Notes: generated from the sequence alone by a model not told the origin. A stretch of 64,000 nt of DNA from JBGQAS01 sp963699305 (GCA_963699305.1 OY969431.1:1984001-2048000), one strand, 5' to 3'. Counted from the stretch's first letter, positions 51,620-61,973 are shown. Numbers and translations: made by a program.

Positions 51620-52822
51620 TTATTCGAATTTATAGCGCCACACGGCCAGGATAAAAAATAACAACGCATACCCAAACAATATCGCACATGGCAGCAGCAC
51701 CGACTGAAACCCCAGGCCGCGCAGGATGATATTCTGAAAGCCATCCATCACCCAGGCTCCCGGCGTGGCATGACCGATGGCGTAAAATGCCGGGCTGGTA
51801 CCTTCCAGCGGGAACCAGGCGCCCCCCAGTGCTGTGAGCAAGAACATGGCGATCAGCGGTCCCATGATGGCATGTTCCGAGCTTTTGGAAATGGCGCCAA
51901 AGAACAATCCCAGGCTGCCACAAAACAGCGCCACTGCCAGCATCATCAGCAGGGTGGCTGCCGGGACGCGCAGATAATCTACTTTGAAAATGAACTGACC
52001 GGCAAGCACCAGGATGGTCTCCTGCAGGAACACGGTGATGGTGTTGCCCAGCAGGTGCCCCAGGATGATCTCGGTCTTGGTGACCGGCGCGGTGAGCAGG
52101 CGCGTGACGGTGCGGTTCTTGCGTTCCATAACCATGATCGCCGCAGCGCCGATCAACCCGCCAATGGCAAACTGTAGCAGCATGCCCGGCGAGGTTTGCA
52201 CGTAACCGCTGAACCCCGTTTTATTGGCGGCCGCGGAAACGGGTTTGGTGGTGACACTGACCGAGGGATCTTGCCAGGCTTGCATGGCGGCAGTGACAGC
52301 TTCGATCTTATAGGCTTGCGGATCAGGAATTTGCTGTTGAGTGGAAGCTGCCTGCCCGGATAAACGAGCGGTCTCCAGCGCACCCATCCATTGCGAAATA
52401 TTACGCTGTAGCTCCGCCATGACCGTTTGCCCTCCGGTGCCAGCCGGGTTGGCAACGATGGTTAACTGCACATCTTTTTCGTTGATCAAATCATTGCTGT
52501 ATCCAGCAGGGATGATCATCGCACCTGCCAGTTTACCGGTATTGATCAGGTTGCTGATCCCGGCTTCATCCGCGGAGGTCAACTCCTTTAATTTAATAGT
52601 CCCGGATTTTTCAAGAGTACCGACCAGGATTTGGGTGAGAGCACCCTGCGGGTCGTTATTGATCAAACCCACAATCAAGCGCGTATCGGTTTGGGCGTTT
52701 CCTCCGAATAAAATTCCCATCAGGAACGTAAAAGCAAGCGGCATGATCACCAGGAACAGCGCCGACATGCGGTCTCTGGAAATTTGTTTCAGATCTTTAA
52801 ATGCGATTGTCAGGATATTCAC
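51620..52822 (-). CDS. ABC-2 type exporter permease, second
   Basis: 400 residues. An N-terminal helix, a large outside domain of about 170 residues (LIVGLINNDPQGALTQILVG ...), then a five-helix bundle with the ABC-2 pattern (MVMERKNRTVTRLLTAPVT). Third gene of an operon with an ATPase and a paralogous permease. Probably forms a heterodimer with the other permease. Confidence 0.88.
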   Translation of the reverse strand: MNILTIAFKDLKQISRDRMSALFLVIMPLAFTFLMGILFGGNAQTDTRLIVGLINNDPQGALTQILVGTLEKSGTIKLKELTSADEAGISNLINTGKLAGAMIIPAGYSNDLINEKDVQLTIVANPAGTGGQTVMAELQRNISQWMGALETARLSGQAASTQQQIPDPQAYKIEAVTAAMQAWQDPSVSVTTKPVSAAANKTGFSGYVQTSPGMLLQFAIGGLIGAAAIMVMERKNRTVTRLLTAPVTKTEIILGHLLGNTITVFLQETILVLAGQFIFKVDYLRVPAATLLMMLAVALFCGSLGLFFGAISKSSEHAIMGPLIAMFLLTALGGAWFPLEGTSPAFYAIGHATPGAWVMDGFQNIILRGLGFQSVLLPCAILFGYALLFFILAVWRYKFE

Positions 52823-52831
52823 GGCAGTCTC

Positions 52832-54091
52832 CTAGTTGAACCTGCGGCGGAACAGCAGGATGCCAATGAGCATCGAGACTGCACCGATTGCCAGCATCAC
52901 CAGCACCGGGATGACAAAATTCCCGGAGGTTTCGCCGACAGCAATCTTAAAGGCGCGCATTGCCCATCCGTGGGGAGTAAGCAGGTTGGCAATTTCAAAA
53001 GCTTTTGGAAGACTCTGGAACCCCCCGGTAAACAAACCTCCCAGCATGCCAAGCACTGTGAGCACCCCACCCAGCATGATACCGGTCTGGCGTTCATTCT
53101 TGATGAACGACATCAGGAAGATGCCAAAGCCGGACGCGAGGAACACGAGCACCAGGCAAACGATGCTGATTTTGACAGGGTCACCCCAATTGATCCTGAA
53201 GAAAAGCGTTGAAAGCAGCATCAACACCACAATTTGAACTGAGATCATGATCATCGACCCGATCACTTTTCCAATCAATATCGTGGCAGGCGAGGTTGGC
53301 GTTACCGCAAGGCGCGCCAGGGTCTGGTCATCCTGCTCGCGGATGATGGACTGGGCGTTGAGCGCTCCCGTGTAAAAAACAAAATAAATGATCATGCCAG
53401 CCATGATCACGCCGGCGATGGCTTGCATGGTGGATTTTCCTGATGCGGATGCGACAGGCGTCCGCAGGTCCACAATCGGCAAAGCTCCGTTTGAACCGGG
53501 CACATTGGCCACCGACCAGTTGACATACGATTGCGCCACCTGCCCTGAAAGCATCCCATCGACCTTCAATCCATTTGCGGTAAGCTGTTCGGAAACCACC
53601 TGCACCGCAATCTTGCTGCCATTGAAGTCATTGACGTACTGTCCGATGATGGATTGAACGATGGCCGGCGCGAGGGACGAAGCCGGGTCATGGATGATGG
53701 CAAGTGCAGTATGCGCATCGGACTGCATGGCAGATGAGGTGAAATCTTCCGGGATGATGAGCGCTGCATTGATCTGTTTATCCAAAATTGCCTGGCGGGC
53801 GCTGGATTCATCCGTAAAATCCGAGACCGCCAGTAGATCCTTAAAGGTGGGTTCGGTGAGTACGTTTACAAGCTCATCCCCTAAAACGACTGGAACATCA
53901 CTGACGGCGATATCTTGGTTAACAATGCCCAGTTTGATCAGATTGATGCTGGATTCGGAGCTTCCCGCGCCACCAAATGCAAGGTAGATCAACCCGGTAA
54001 TGAGCAGCGGAGCTACGAACATCATCACCAGAGTGAACGCGCTGCGCGTGGAGCGCAATAAATCCTTGAAGGCGATATCGAAAGCTTTCAT
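52832..54091 (-). CDS. ABC-2 type exporter permease, first
   Basis: 419 residues, same layout as its neighbour: an N-terminal helix, a large outer domain (SSAMQSDAHTALAIIHDPAS) and a helical bundle with SIIREQDDQTLARLAVTPTS. Overlaps the ATPase gene by four bases (ATGA), so the two are coupled. Natronin or drug-efflux type exporters have this build; substrate unknown. Confidence 0.88.
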   Translation of the reverse strand: MKAFDIAFKDLLRSTRSAFTLVMMFVAPLLITGLIYLAFGGAGSSESSINLIKLGIVNQDIAVSDVPVVLGDELVNVLTEPTFKDLLAVSDFTDESSARQAILDKQINAALIIPEDFTSSAMQSDAHTALAIIHDPASSLAPAIVQSIIGQYVNDFNGSKIAVQVVSEQLTANGLKVDGMLSGQVAQSYVNWSVANVPGSNGALPIVDLRTPVASASGKSTMQAIAGVIMAGMIIYFVFYTGALNAQSIIREQDDQTLARLAVTPTSPATILIGKVIGSMIMISVQIVVLMLLSTLFFRINWGDPVKISIVCLVLVFLASGFGIFLMSFIKNERQTGIMLGGVLTVLGMLGGLFTGGFQSLPKAFEIANLLTPHGWAMRAFKIAVGETSGNFVIPVLVMLAIGAVSMLIGILLFRRRFN

Positions 54092-55038
54092 ACGTTATCC
54101 CGCAATGCCCTGCCGGTAAGCTGCAGGAATACCGTTTCCAGGTTGGGTTCTTTTATTTCGACGGTGAGGATGCGCAGCCCCAGCCTGGAGGTCAATTCAA
54201 ACAAGCGCGGCAGTACCGTATCGCTGTCGTCTGCCAGCAGGGATAATTTACCGTCTTCGCTGGTGACTTTCTTTACACCTTTTACTTTTTCAACATCCTT
54301 TACTGTACCATCCACGGGAGCATTGAGGGTCAGATCGATGCGGTCGAGTTCGCCAACGATCTTGACCAATTCGGCGTGTGTACCGCTGGCGATGATCTCG
54401 CCATGATCCATGATGGCAATATGATCGGAAAGCTCCTGGGCTTCCTCCATGTAATGCGTGGTATAGAGCACGGTGCAGCCACGCCGGTTGAGTTCCTTGA
54501 CCGAATCCAGGATGTTGCGCCGCGATTGCGGATCGATACCCACCGTGGGTTCGTCCATGATGATCAGTTCCGGTTGGTGCAGCAGCGCTACACCGATGTT
54601 AACCCGGCGCTTCATCCCTCCCGAAAACTTGCCCACCATTCCCTTCTGGCGCTCCTCAAGACTGATGATCTTAAGCACTTCGGAGATGCGTTTTTTCAAT
54701 GCTGCCCCGCGCAACCCGTACATCTTGCCCCAAAAAGCGAGATTCTCGCGGGCGGTCAGGTCTTCATACAATGCCACTTCCTGCGGGACCACCCCCAATG
54801 CTTTTTTCACCGCCATCGGCTCCTTCACAACCGAATGTCCCATCACCAGCGCGTCACCCTTGGTGGGTGCCAGCAGTGTGGAGAGCATGGAAATGGTGGT
54901 TGTCTTGCCGGCTCCGTTAGGTCCCAGCAAACTAAAAATCTCACCTTTGCGAATGGTGAAATTAATCCCCTTGACGGCGTGGATATCCTTGTATTTCTTA
55001 TCCAATCCCTTGGCTTCAACTGCATATTCTAATGTCAT
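54088..55038 (-). CDS. ABC transporter ATP-binding protein
   Basis: 316 residues. Walker A GPNGAGKTTT, Q-loop VVPQEVALYEDLTARENL, signature FSGGMKRRVNIG, Walker B LIIMDEPTVGID and the switch His in YTTHYME. The C-terminal domain (DGTVKDVEKVKGVKKV...) is of the DrrA/NatA type. First gene of the export operon. GGAGGGTTCC before ATG 55038. Confidence 0.93.
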   Translation of the reverse strand: MTLEYAVEAKGLDKKYKDIHAVKGINFTIRKGEIFSLLGPNGAGKTTTISMLSTLLAPTKGDALVMGHSVVKEPMAVKKALGVVPQEVALYEDLTARENLAFWGKMYGLRGAALKKRISEVLKIISLEERQKGMVGKFSGGMKRRVNIGVALLHQPELIIMDEPTVGIDPQSRRNILDSVKELNRRGCTVLYTTHYMEEAQELSDHIAIMDHGEIIASGTHAELVKIVGELDRIDLTLNAPVDGTVKDVEKVKGVKKVTSEDGKLSLLADDSDTVLPRLFELTSRLGLRILTVEIKEPNLETVFLQLTGRALRDNV

Positions 55039-55155
55039 GGAACCCTCCGATAGTTGCATTGTAATTCTTCAGCAATTTGCTGACATCCTTCAAATGGATG
55101 ATATCTGCCGGGTAAGTATCCTCCCCTAGATGGGAACATGTAGAGTCGTGTCGAC

Positions 55156-55947
55156 CTACTTTTTTGCTTTGCGAGACGAGAGTAGATGGTCCAGCAATTT
55201 TCCATGCAACCCCGGGGTGGCGGTGAGGATGGCATACGGCGGTTTAAAGTAGTCTGAACCACCATCGAGGTCGGTGACCACCCCTCCAGCTTCCTGCACC
55301 ATGAGGATGCCGGCAGCGATATCCCAGGGTTTGATACCTAACTCCCAGTAGCCGTCAAAGCGACCGGCTGCCACATAGCACATATCCAGCGCAGCGGATC
55401 CAAGGCGGCGCACACCCTGCGAGCGGCGAGCAAAGTAGCCGAAATGATCGAGATTGTTGTTCTCGTTGGTGTGAATATCGTAGGGGAAACCGGTCACCAG
55501 CAGGCTGTCGATCAGTTCCGTATGGTGTGAAACGTAGATGAGCTGGTCGTTACGGAATGCTCCCTTGCCGCGTTCGGCGGAAAAAAGTTCGTTTTGCATG
55601 GGGTCATATACAACACCAAACTGCAGGATCCCTGCATGGCTGTACCCGATGGATACGGTAAAGATCGGGACGCCATGGGCGTAATTAATCGTACCATCCA
55701 ACGGATCCACATACCAACAATTGTCTATATCGCCACTATGCTTTCCAGACTCTTCACTTATAAGGGTGTGGCTTGGAAATAATTTGCGGATCTCACCGAG
55801 CAGGTAATCTTCGGAACGCTGGTCCATTTCCGTCACCAGGTCAATAGCGCCTTTATGCCCGATCTTATGCTCGTGCCCGAATCCATCTCTAAGAATCTTG
55901 CCTGCTTCGAGGGCCCAGGTTTTTATTTGATTGAGGGTTGGCTGCAT
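55156..55947 (-). CDS. Inositol-monophosphatase-family phosphatase
   Basis: 263 residues. Metal-binding motifs EESGKHSG and WYVDPLDGTINYAHG, and the third around GIKPWDIAAGILMVQEAGG. Hydrolyses inositol phosphate, 3'-phosphoadenosine phosphate or sugar phosphates; the exact substrate cannot be told. Divergent from the SorC-regulated operon. Confidence 0.92.
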   Translation of the reverse strand: MQPTLNQIKTWALEAGKILRDGFGHEHKIGHKGAIDLVTEMDQRSEDYLLGEIRKLFPSHTLISEESGKHSGDIDNCWYVDPLDGTINYAHGVPIFTVSIGYSHAGILQFGVVYDPMQNELFSAERGKGAFRNDQLIYVSHHTELIDSLLVTGFPYDIHTNENNNLDHFGYFARRSQGVRRLGSAALDMCYVAAGRFDGYWELGIKPWDIAAGILMVQEAGGVVTDLDGGSDYFKPPYAILTATPGLHGKLLDHLLSSRKAKK

Positions 55948-56030
55948 GTGGTTTATCCTTGAATATCTTGGCGATGAACCCATTGATTGTACAGCATATC
56001 TGCATTAATGATTTCCATGTAATTTCCCGC

Positions 56031-56059
56031 TTGTATTTCATATTGAACATTCGTATAAT
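56031..56059 (+). promoter_or_regulatory. Promoter of the SorC operon
   Basis: TTGTAT at 56031-56036, a 17-base spacer and perfect TATAAT at 56054-56059. Confidence 0.65.
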
Positions 56060-56077
56060 AAGTGCACAATTGTTCAA
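56043..56077. promoter_or_regulatory. Candidate SorC operator
   Basis: Inverted repeat TTGAACA (56043-56049) / TGTTCAA (56071-56077) straddling the -10 box and transcription start; suits autorepression by the first gene. Confidence 0.5.
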
Positions 56078-56091
56078 AGGGGATGGATGCC

Positions 56092-57087
56092 ATGACTGGA
56101 AAAAACGCATTGGATTACCACGAACCGGATCGCTTTTTGCAAATGCAATTGCAGGCAGCCTGGCTGTATTACATCAAGGACCTCACCCAGCAGGAGATTG
56201 CCACCCGGTTGGGGATTTCGCGGGTAAAAGTGACGCGGCTCATCCAGCAGGCTCGCTCCAGCGGCTTGGTAAGCATCTCTATTAACAGCCCTACCAAAAT
56301 GTATTTTGAGCTTCAGGACCAGCTTATCCGGAAGTTCCTTCTCAAGGACGCCGTCATCACCGTGCCTTCCGATGATAGGGAGAATTTGATGCCCGTGCTT
56401 GCCAATGGAGCTGCCAATTATCTGGCTACCCAGCTGAAACCCGGAATGGTCATCGGTGTCGGCGTGGGCAGGACGGTGGCGCTCATCCCGCAATTCTTCC
56501 AGCCCAACAAGGAAGTGGATTGCACGTTCATTGAACTCTCCGGTGGTCCCACCGCATTTTTTATGACCAATTCCCAGGCGGATGTGATCTACGCAATGGC
56601 GGAGAAAGCGGGTGGCAGTGCGGTCCACCTGAAAGCGCCGTTCTTTGTTGAAAATGCCGAGGCGCGCGAGATCCTCCTCCGCAACCCGCTCATCAAACAG
56701 AACATGGATATGGCTCACCAATGCGACATGGCGATCTTTAGCGTTGGGGTTGTCGATACCGACAGCATGCTTATCCAACACGGCATCGTCAGCCGCAGCG
56801 AGATGACCGCGCTGGTCGCGAAAGGTGCCCTGGGCGACGTGCTCACCCATCTATTTGATAAAAATGGCGTCGAAGTACGCTCCTCGCTGAGCGACCGCTT
56901 AATCGGGTTGAACATCGAAGACCTTTCCCGCATTCCCTTGAGAGTGTTGGTAGCGGGAGGGAAAGAAAAACATGCAAGCATATTGGCGGCATTGACCGGA
57001 AAATGGGTGGATGTTCTGATCACCGATCAAGCCACAGCACAATGGTTGGTATCCCACGCAGAGGAGACTGGCAGAGATGGCAGATAA
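56092..57087 (+). CDS. SorC/LsrR-type transcriptional regulator
   Basis: 331 residues. N-terminal HTH: DLTQQEIATRLGISRVKVTRLIQQARSSG; then a sugar-phosphate-binding domain (GVGVGRTVALIPQFFQ ... VDTDSMLIQHGIVSR). SorC regulators are released by phosphorylated sugars; LsrR, the AI-2 regulator, is of this group. First gene of the operon and probably self-regulated by the inverted repeat upstream. ATG 56092 is preferred; ATG 56083 would sit on the ribosome site. Overlaps the kinase start by 11 bases. Confidence 0.9.
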   Translation: MTGKNALDYHEPDRFLQMQLQAAWLYYIKDLTQQEIATRLGISRVKVTRLIQQARSSGLVSISINSPTKMYFELQDQLIRKFLLKDAVITVPSDDRENLMPVLANGAANYLATQLKPGMVIGVGVGRTVALIPQFFQPNKEVDCTFIELSGGPTAFFMTNSQADVIYAMAEKAGGSAVHLKAPFFVENAEAREILLRNPLIKQNMDMAHQCDMAIFSVGVVDTDSMLIQHGIVSRSEMTALVAKGALGDVLTHLFDKNGVEVRSSLSDRLIGLNIEDLSRIPLRVLVAGGKEKHASILAALTGKWVDVLITDQATAQWLVSHAEETGRDGR

Positions 57088-58594
57088 ATATGTGATGGCG
57101 CTGGATGCTGGCAGCGGGTCGGGGCGCTGCCTGGTGGTCAGCCTGGATGGCAAGAAATTTTTCGCCACCAAGAAAGACTGGTTCTACTTCACCCCACCGG
57201 GATTGGCTTCCTCGGCAAATGAATTTCACCCGGATGAATTCTGGCAGGTCTTTGTGGATTGCATCCGCGAAACGATGGCAAAAGCAGGCATCCATGGCAA
57301 GGATGTGCTGGCAGTGAGTTCCACCAGCCAACGCGAGGGTCTGGTTGCCCTGGATAAGGAAGGGAAGGAATTGTATGCGGGTCCCAACCGCGATTTCCGC
57401 GCAGCCATGGAGGGGATTTACGTAACGAATAATTATGGCGATGAAATCTACCGCCGGTCGGGTCATTATCCCAACGGGTTGTTCGGCATTGCCCGCCTGT
57501 TGTGGTTCAAGAAAAACAAACCGGAGCTATTTGCCCGGTTCGCCACCGTACTTTCGATGAACGACTGGGTGCTGTTCCGTGTATCGGGCGAGCGGGTATC
57601 CGAACCGACCAACGCCAGCGAAACAGCGATGTACGACATCCAGAAGCATGAATGGATGAAAGACATCACCAACAAATTGGAGTTTCCGGACCTGCTGCCT
57701 CCTGTAAAAAATGCCGGGGTTGTAATCGGTGCAGTGACCAGGCAGGTCGCTGAGCAGACCGGATTGAAAGAAGGCACCCCGGTGGTCACCGGCGCGGCGG
57801 ATACCCAATGCGGGCTGCTGGGATGTGGCTTGATGAATGCTGATGAAACGGGCATCATTTCAGGCACCACCACTCCCGTCCAGACCATCACCGATACCGT
57901 AATCCTGGACCCGCAGATCCGCACCTGGGCGGACCCTTATGTGATACCGGGCAAGTACGTGCTGGAAAGCAACAGCGGTGGCTCCGGAAGCGTATTCCAA
58001 TGGCTGCGCGACACAATAGGCGAAAGCGAAGTCATGCGCACCAGCCCGGAACAGGCGTATGCAGAAATGGTGAAGATCGCCGGGAAAGCGCCAGCGGGTT
58101 CGAATGGGGTGTTGATCCATTCCGGGGTGAATATTTTCAACGCCAAAAAGATCGGCATGCCGGTGAACGTTTTCCTGCTGGGATTAAGCCCGCTCACCGG
58201 GGACGCAGCTTCCGGAAAAGGGTTGATCATCCGCGCCATGCTGGAAAATTTCGTATACGGTGCCAAAGCCAACTTCGACCAGGTGGTGGAAGTGCTGGGA
58301 AGGCAACCAACCACGATCGGCGTATGCGGCGGACTCTCGAAGTCCGACCTGTACAACCAGATCATGGCGGATGTGCTGGCACTGCCGGTGAGAGTACCGG
58401 TCTGCCGGGAGGGTACTGGGGTGGGTTGTGCCATCTGCGCCGGGATAGGTACCGGTCAGTTCAAGGATTTTGCCGATGGCGTACAGGCGATGGTGCGCAT
58501 CGACCGTGTGTATGAACCGGATGCTCAGACAGCGAACAAATATAAGAACTATTACCGGCGCTGGTTGAAATCCTTTTTGAGTTACATTCAGTAA
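57077..58594 (+). CDS. FGGY-family sugar kinase, LsrK-like
   Basis: 505 residues. FGGY/actin-like fold: start VMALDAGSGSGRCLV; AVSSTSQREGLVALDKEGK resembles the same region of LsrK (AI-2 kinase). Phosphate-2 loop TGAADTQCGLLG and GVCGGLSKSDLYNQI. Phosphorylates a sugar or sugar-like alcohol; the product would be the ligand of the SorC regulator. GAGGAGA precedes ATG 57077. Confidence 0.9.
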   Translation: MADKYVMALDAGSGSGRCLVVSLDGKKFFATKKDWFYFTPPGLASSANEFHPDEFWQVFVDCIRETMAKAGIHGKDVLAVSSTSQREGLVALDKEGKELYAGPNRDFRAAMEGIYVTNNYGDEIYRRSGHYPNGLFGIARLLWFKKNKPELFARFATVLSMNDWVLFRVSGERVSEPTNASETAMYDIQKHEWMKDITNKLEFPDLLPPVKNAGVVIGAVTRQVAEQTGLKEGTPVVTGAADTQCGLLGCGLMNADETGIISGTTTPVQTITDTVILDPQIRTWADPYVIPGKYVLESNSGGSGSVFQWLRDTIGESEVMRTSPEQAYAEMVKIAGKAPAGSNGVLIHSGVNIFNAKKIGMPVNVFLLGLSPLTGDAASGKGLIIRAMLENFVYGAKANFDQVVEVLGRQPTTIGVCGGLSKSDLYNQIMADVLALPVRVPVCREGTGVGCAICAGIGTGQFKDFADGVQAMVRIDRVYEPDAQTANKYKNYYRRWLKSFLSYIQ

Positions 58595-58609
58595 ATAAGG
58601 AGAAGATCG

Positions 58610-59620
58610 ATGAAAATATTTATCACTGCATCTCTTTCCAAGGAAGGCGTGAAAGCGCTGGAAAAATTCGGCGAGGTAAAATACGCCCCCATGGCGGAGA
58701 CCAAGCAGCTCCTGGGTGGCAGCGGACTGGTGGAAGCGTTGAACGGAGTGGATGTGTTCATCACGGAAGCCGACAATTTGAAGAAACCGCAGATCGATAA
58801 ATTGACCACCCTGCAGGTCATTTGCTCCTGCCGCGGCAACCCGGTCAACATCGATATCAATTGCGCCACCGAGCACGGCATCCCCGTGCTGCGCGTGCCG
58901 GGTCGCAACGCACAGGGGGTTGCCGAACTGGCAGTGACGCTGATGCTCATGCTCGGCAGGCATATCCCGGAGGCGGAAAAGCTGCTGCGCCGCAAGGATA
59001 CCTCGCAGGACATGACCATGATGGCAAAGGTCTATTTCGATCTGAAAGGCAGGGAGATCTGGCACAAAAAAGTCGGGCTGGTGGGATTTGGCTCGATCGG
59101 GCGTAAAGTGACCGAACTGCTAACGCCCTTCGGATGCACCATCCTGGCATGCGACCCCTTCGTGGTAGCCGGGGTGATGGAAAAAGCGGGAGCGAAAAAA
59201 GTGGAGTTGGAAACTTTGCTCAAGGAGAGCGATTTTGTCAGCATGCACGTGATGCCCGCGCCGGAAAACAAGGGCATGATCGGTGCGGCTCAGGTAGCGC
59301 TGATGAAACCGACAGCATATTTCATCAACACTGGCAGGTCGTGGGTGACCGATGAAAACGCCCTGTTCGAGGCGTTGCGCGATCACAAGATTGCCGGAGG
59401 AGCGTTTGATGTGTTCGATAAAGAACCGCTCTCCATCGACCATCCCTTCCTGACCCTCGATAACGTCATCCTGCTGCCCCATATCGGCGGGAATACTCTT
59501 GAGGTCGAGGAGCATCAGACGGAGATCCTAGTCCCCGAGCTGGAAAAATTATTCAACGGAGAAAAACCAGAGATCATCGTTAACCCACAGGTGCTGGAAA
59601 CGTTCAAGATCAGAAAGTAG
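58610..59620 (+). CDS. D-2-hydroxyacid dehydrogenase
   Basis: 336 residues. Rossmann turn LVGFGSIGRKVTELL; catalytic Arg in CSCRGNPVNID, Glu in FDVFDKEPL and His in LLPHIGGNT. Phosphoglycerate-dehydrogenase group. In this operon it would oxidise or reduce a 2-hydroxy acid such as a sugar acid. AAGGAGAAG before the ATG, nine bases to the next gene. Confidence 0.92.
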   Translation: MKIFITASLSKEGVKALEKFGEVKYAPMAETKQLLGGSGLVEALNGVDVFITEADNLKKPQIDKLTTLQVICSCRGNPVNIDINCATEHGIPVLRVPGRNAQGVAELAVTLMLMLGRHIPEAEKLLRRKDTSQDMTMMAKVYFDLKGREIWHKKVGLVGFGSIGRKVTELLTPFGCTILACDPFVVAGVMEKAGAKKVELETLLKESDFVSMHVMPAPENKGMIGAAQVALMKPTAYFINTGRSWVTDENALFEALRDHKIAGGAFDVFDKEPLSIDHPFLTLDNVILLPHIGGNTLEVEEHQTEILVPELEKLFNGEKPEIIVNPQVLETFKIRK

Positions 59621-59628
59621 TGTGACCA

Positions 59629-61521
59629 ATGGCTGTCATTCCTATCAAATGGAAGGTCCTGCGCGTCAACCTCAGCGACCGGTCGGTGAAGATCGAAGAA
59701 CTGGATGCGATATTCATCCGCAAGTATCTCGGCGGGCGGGCAGCAGGAGCATATTTCCTGCTCAAGGAAATTCCCGCCGGTGCCGACCCGCTAGGTGAGG
59801 AAAATAAATTGATCTTCGCGACCGGGGTGCTGACGTATACCAGGCTCTCCGGCGCCAACCGTTACAGCGTCCTGGCGAAATCTCCACTGACCGGAGGTTT
59901 TGGCGAAGCGGAGGCGGGCGGTTGGTGGGGTCCAGCCCTGGTTTCGGCTGGTTTCAATATCATCATCATCGAAGGCAAATCCGAAACACCAGTCTATCTT
60001 TGGATCGAAGACGGCAAGGCAGAATTGAAGGATGCCCAACCCATTTGGGGCAAGGGCAACCGTGAAACCTACCATTGGCTGCGCGGTCAGCATGGCAGCG
60101 TGCGTACCGTGCAGATCGGTCCTGCCGGGGAAAACCTGGTACGCTTTGCCAGCATCGTCAACGAAATGCGTCACGTGAACGGTCGCAGCGGGTTGGGCGC
60201 GGTAATGGGCTCCAAAAAACTGAAAGCCATTGCCGTACTGGGAACTGGCAAACCACAGATCGCCGACCCCGAGAAATTTAAGGCATGGAAAAACTGGCAC
60301 GATAAATCGCTGCTGGAATCTTTTTACGGCAAATATTTCCGCGAGCATGGAACCCCTTCAGGGTTCGATTACCAGAACGTGATGGGGTCGCTGCCCACCC
60401 GCAACTTCAACGACGACACGTTCGAGCATGTCGCCAAATTGTCGTCGACAGTTCTGGAACAAAAATATATCAAGAAACATGGAACATGCTTTGGTTGTGT
60501 CCTGCGCTGCAAACCTGTGGCATTCATCGCCGATGATCCCGTGGCGGACCCGGAACTTGGCGGACCGGAATATGAAACAATGGCTGCCCTCGGATCTCTG
60601 TGCGGTATCTCCGACCTGGCAACCGTCGTTAAAGCCAACGCATTATCCGCTGACCTGGGCATGGACAGCATCTCGCTTGGCAGCACGATCGCATTTGCCA
60701 TGGAGTGTTTTGAAAAAGGTCTGCTCACCAGGGAACAGACCAACGGTTTGGAACTGAACTTTGGCAATTCGGAAGCCATGCTGCAGCTTATCCATGATAT
60801 TGCCGTGCGGCAGGGTTTCGGAGATTGGTTGGCTGAAGGCAGTAAACGCGCAGCGGGAAAAATAGGCAAGGGTGCGGATCAGTTCGCCATGCAGGTGAAG
60901 GGGCAGGAACTGCCCATGCATGATGCCCGAGTCAAGCCCGGGCTGGCGCTGGCATACGCGGTCAACCCCGCCGGAGCCGACCACAACACCGCACCGATGG
61001 ATGACATGTATTCCAAGAAGGGTCAGTTCCTGAGTTCGGCAGCTCCGCTGGGGATCCTGGAACCGGTGCCGGAAACCAGCTTCAGCGCCGATAAAGTACG
61101 ATTGTATACCTACCTGGCATTGGAACGCGGCATCACCAACTGCCTGCTGTTGTGTAATTTCGTCGGCATCCCCACCACACCGGTCACACTGCCCAAACTG
61201 GCGGAGGTGGTCAGCGCGGTCACTGGCTGGGAAACGAGCTCATGGGAATTGATGAAAGTATCCGAACGGGGCATTACCTTGGCGCGCTTGTTCAACATCA
61301 AGCATGGCATCACCAGCGCCAAAGATACCCTGCCCGGCCGCATGTTCGTTCCGGTCAAATCGGGACCCAAAGTGGGCAGGGTTGTGAAACAGGAAGAATT
61401 CATGGAAGCCAAGGCTTTGTATTATTCCTTGCTGGGCTGGGATCAAAACGCCATCCCAACCAAAACCAAACTTATCGAATTAAATATTTCTGAATTTCAG
61501 ATTGCAGAGAAAGGAGGATAA
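59629..61521 (+). CDS. Aldehyde:ferredoxin oxidoreductase, second
   Basis: 630 residues. Cluster ligands C287, C290 and C294 in GTCFGCVLRC and C505 or C509 in TNCLLLCNFVG. Pterin block HDARVKPGLALAYAVNPAGADH. Closely follows the dehydrogenase gene (eight bases). In the operon it would oxidise the aldehyde released by the class II aldolase, giving reduced ferredoxin for H2 or NADH production. It is about 30 residues longer than the copy at 3996, with a different C-terminus. Confidence 0.93.
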   Translation: MAVIPIKWKVLRVNLSDRSVKIEELDAIFIRKYLGGRAAGAYFLLKEIPAGADPLGEENKLIFATGVLTYTRLSGANRYSVLAKSPLTGGFGEAEAGGWWGPALVSAGFNIIIIEGKSETPVYLWIEDGKAELKDAQPIWGKGNRETYHWLRGQHGSVRTVQIGPAGENLVRFASIVNEMRHVNGRSGLGAVMGSKKLKAIAVLGTGKPQIADPEKFKAWKNWHDKSLLESFYGKYFREHGTPSGFDYQNVMGSLPTRNFNDDTFEHVAKLSSTVLEQKYIKKHGTCFGCVLRCKPVAFIADDPVADPELGGPEYETMAALGSLCGISDLATVVKANALSADLGMDSISLGSTIAFAMECFEKGLLTREQTNGLELNFGNSEAMLQLIHDIAVRQGFGDWLAEGSKRAAGKIGKGADQFAMQVKGQELPMHDARVKPGLALAYAVNPAGADHNTAPMDDMYSKKGQFLSSAAPLGILEPVPETSFSADKVRLYTYLALERGITNCLLLCNFVGIPTTPVTLPKLAEVVSAVTGWETSSWELMKVSERGITLARLFNIKHGITSAKDTLPGRMFVPVKSGPKVGRVVKQEEFMEAKALYYSLLGWDQNAIPTKTKLIELNISEFQIAEKGG

Positions 61522-61592
61522 CCAACCACAGTTATCCCTTTATGTTGTTGTATTTTCCAGATCAAAAAATTCACAATTTTGGAGGTATTCCT

Positions 61593-61973
61593 ATGGCAGG
61601 CTTTGCAACACCCGATGAAATGAAACCCGTCGTTCAAAAATGGCTGGACTTGATGGTCAAGGACACGCCAATCTCAGAGAAATGCAAGGGCATCAATTGT
61701 TCCATGCAGTTCATCATGACCGATTTCGAATTCACATTCTTCACCAATTTCTTCGATGGAAAAGTGAGCGGTGGAGTCGGCAAGGCGGAACCCAAGGCGA
61801 TGGTCGACTTGGAGATGAGCAGCGAGACCTTCGATGGCATGATGACCGGCGAAGTGGACGGTGCTTCGGCAGCCATGTCGGGAGAACTATCCTTCTCCGG
61901 GGACATGAGCGCAGCCATGGGGCTGCAAGCGCTCCAGGAAGACATGATGCGTCTTTGGTTACTCTCAAAATAA
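61593..61973 (+). CDS. SCP2-domain protein, second
   Basis: 126 residues. SCP2-type pattern MQFIMTDFEFTFFTNFFDGKVSGGVGKAEPKAMVDLEMSSETFDGMMTGEVDGASAAMSGELSFSGDMSAAMGLQ with helix at the end. ATG 61593 follows GGAGGTATTCCT. It follows the second oxidoreductase directly. SCP2 domains bind hydrophobic ligands; here it may carry or protect an aldehyde or acid. That role is inference. Confidence 0.75.
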   Translation: MAGFATPDEMKPVVQKWLDLMVKDTPISEKCKGINCSMQFIMTDFEFTFFTNFFDGKVSGGVGKAEPKAMVDLEMSSETFDGMMTGEVDGASAAMSGELSFSGDMSAAMGLQALQEDMMRLWLLSK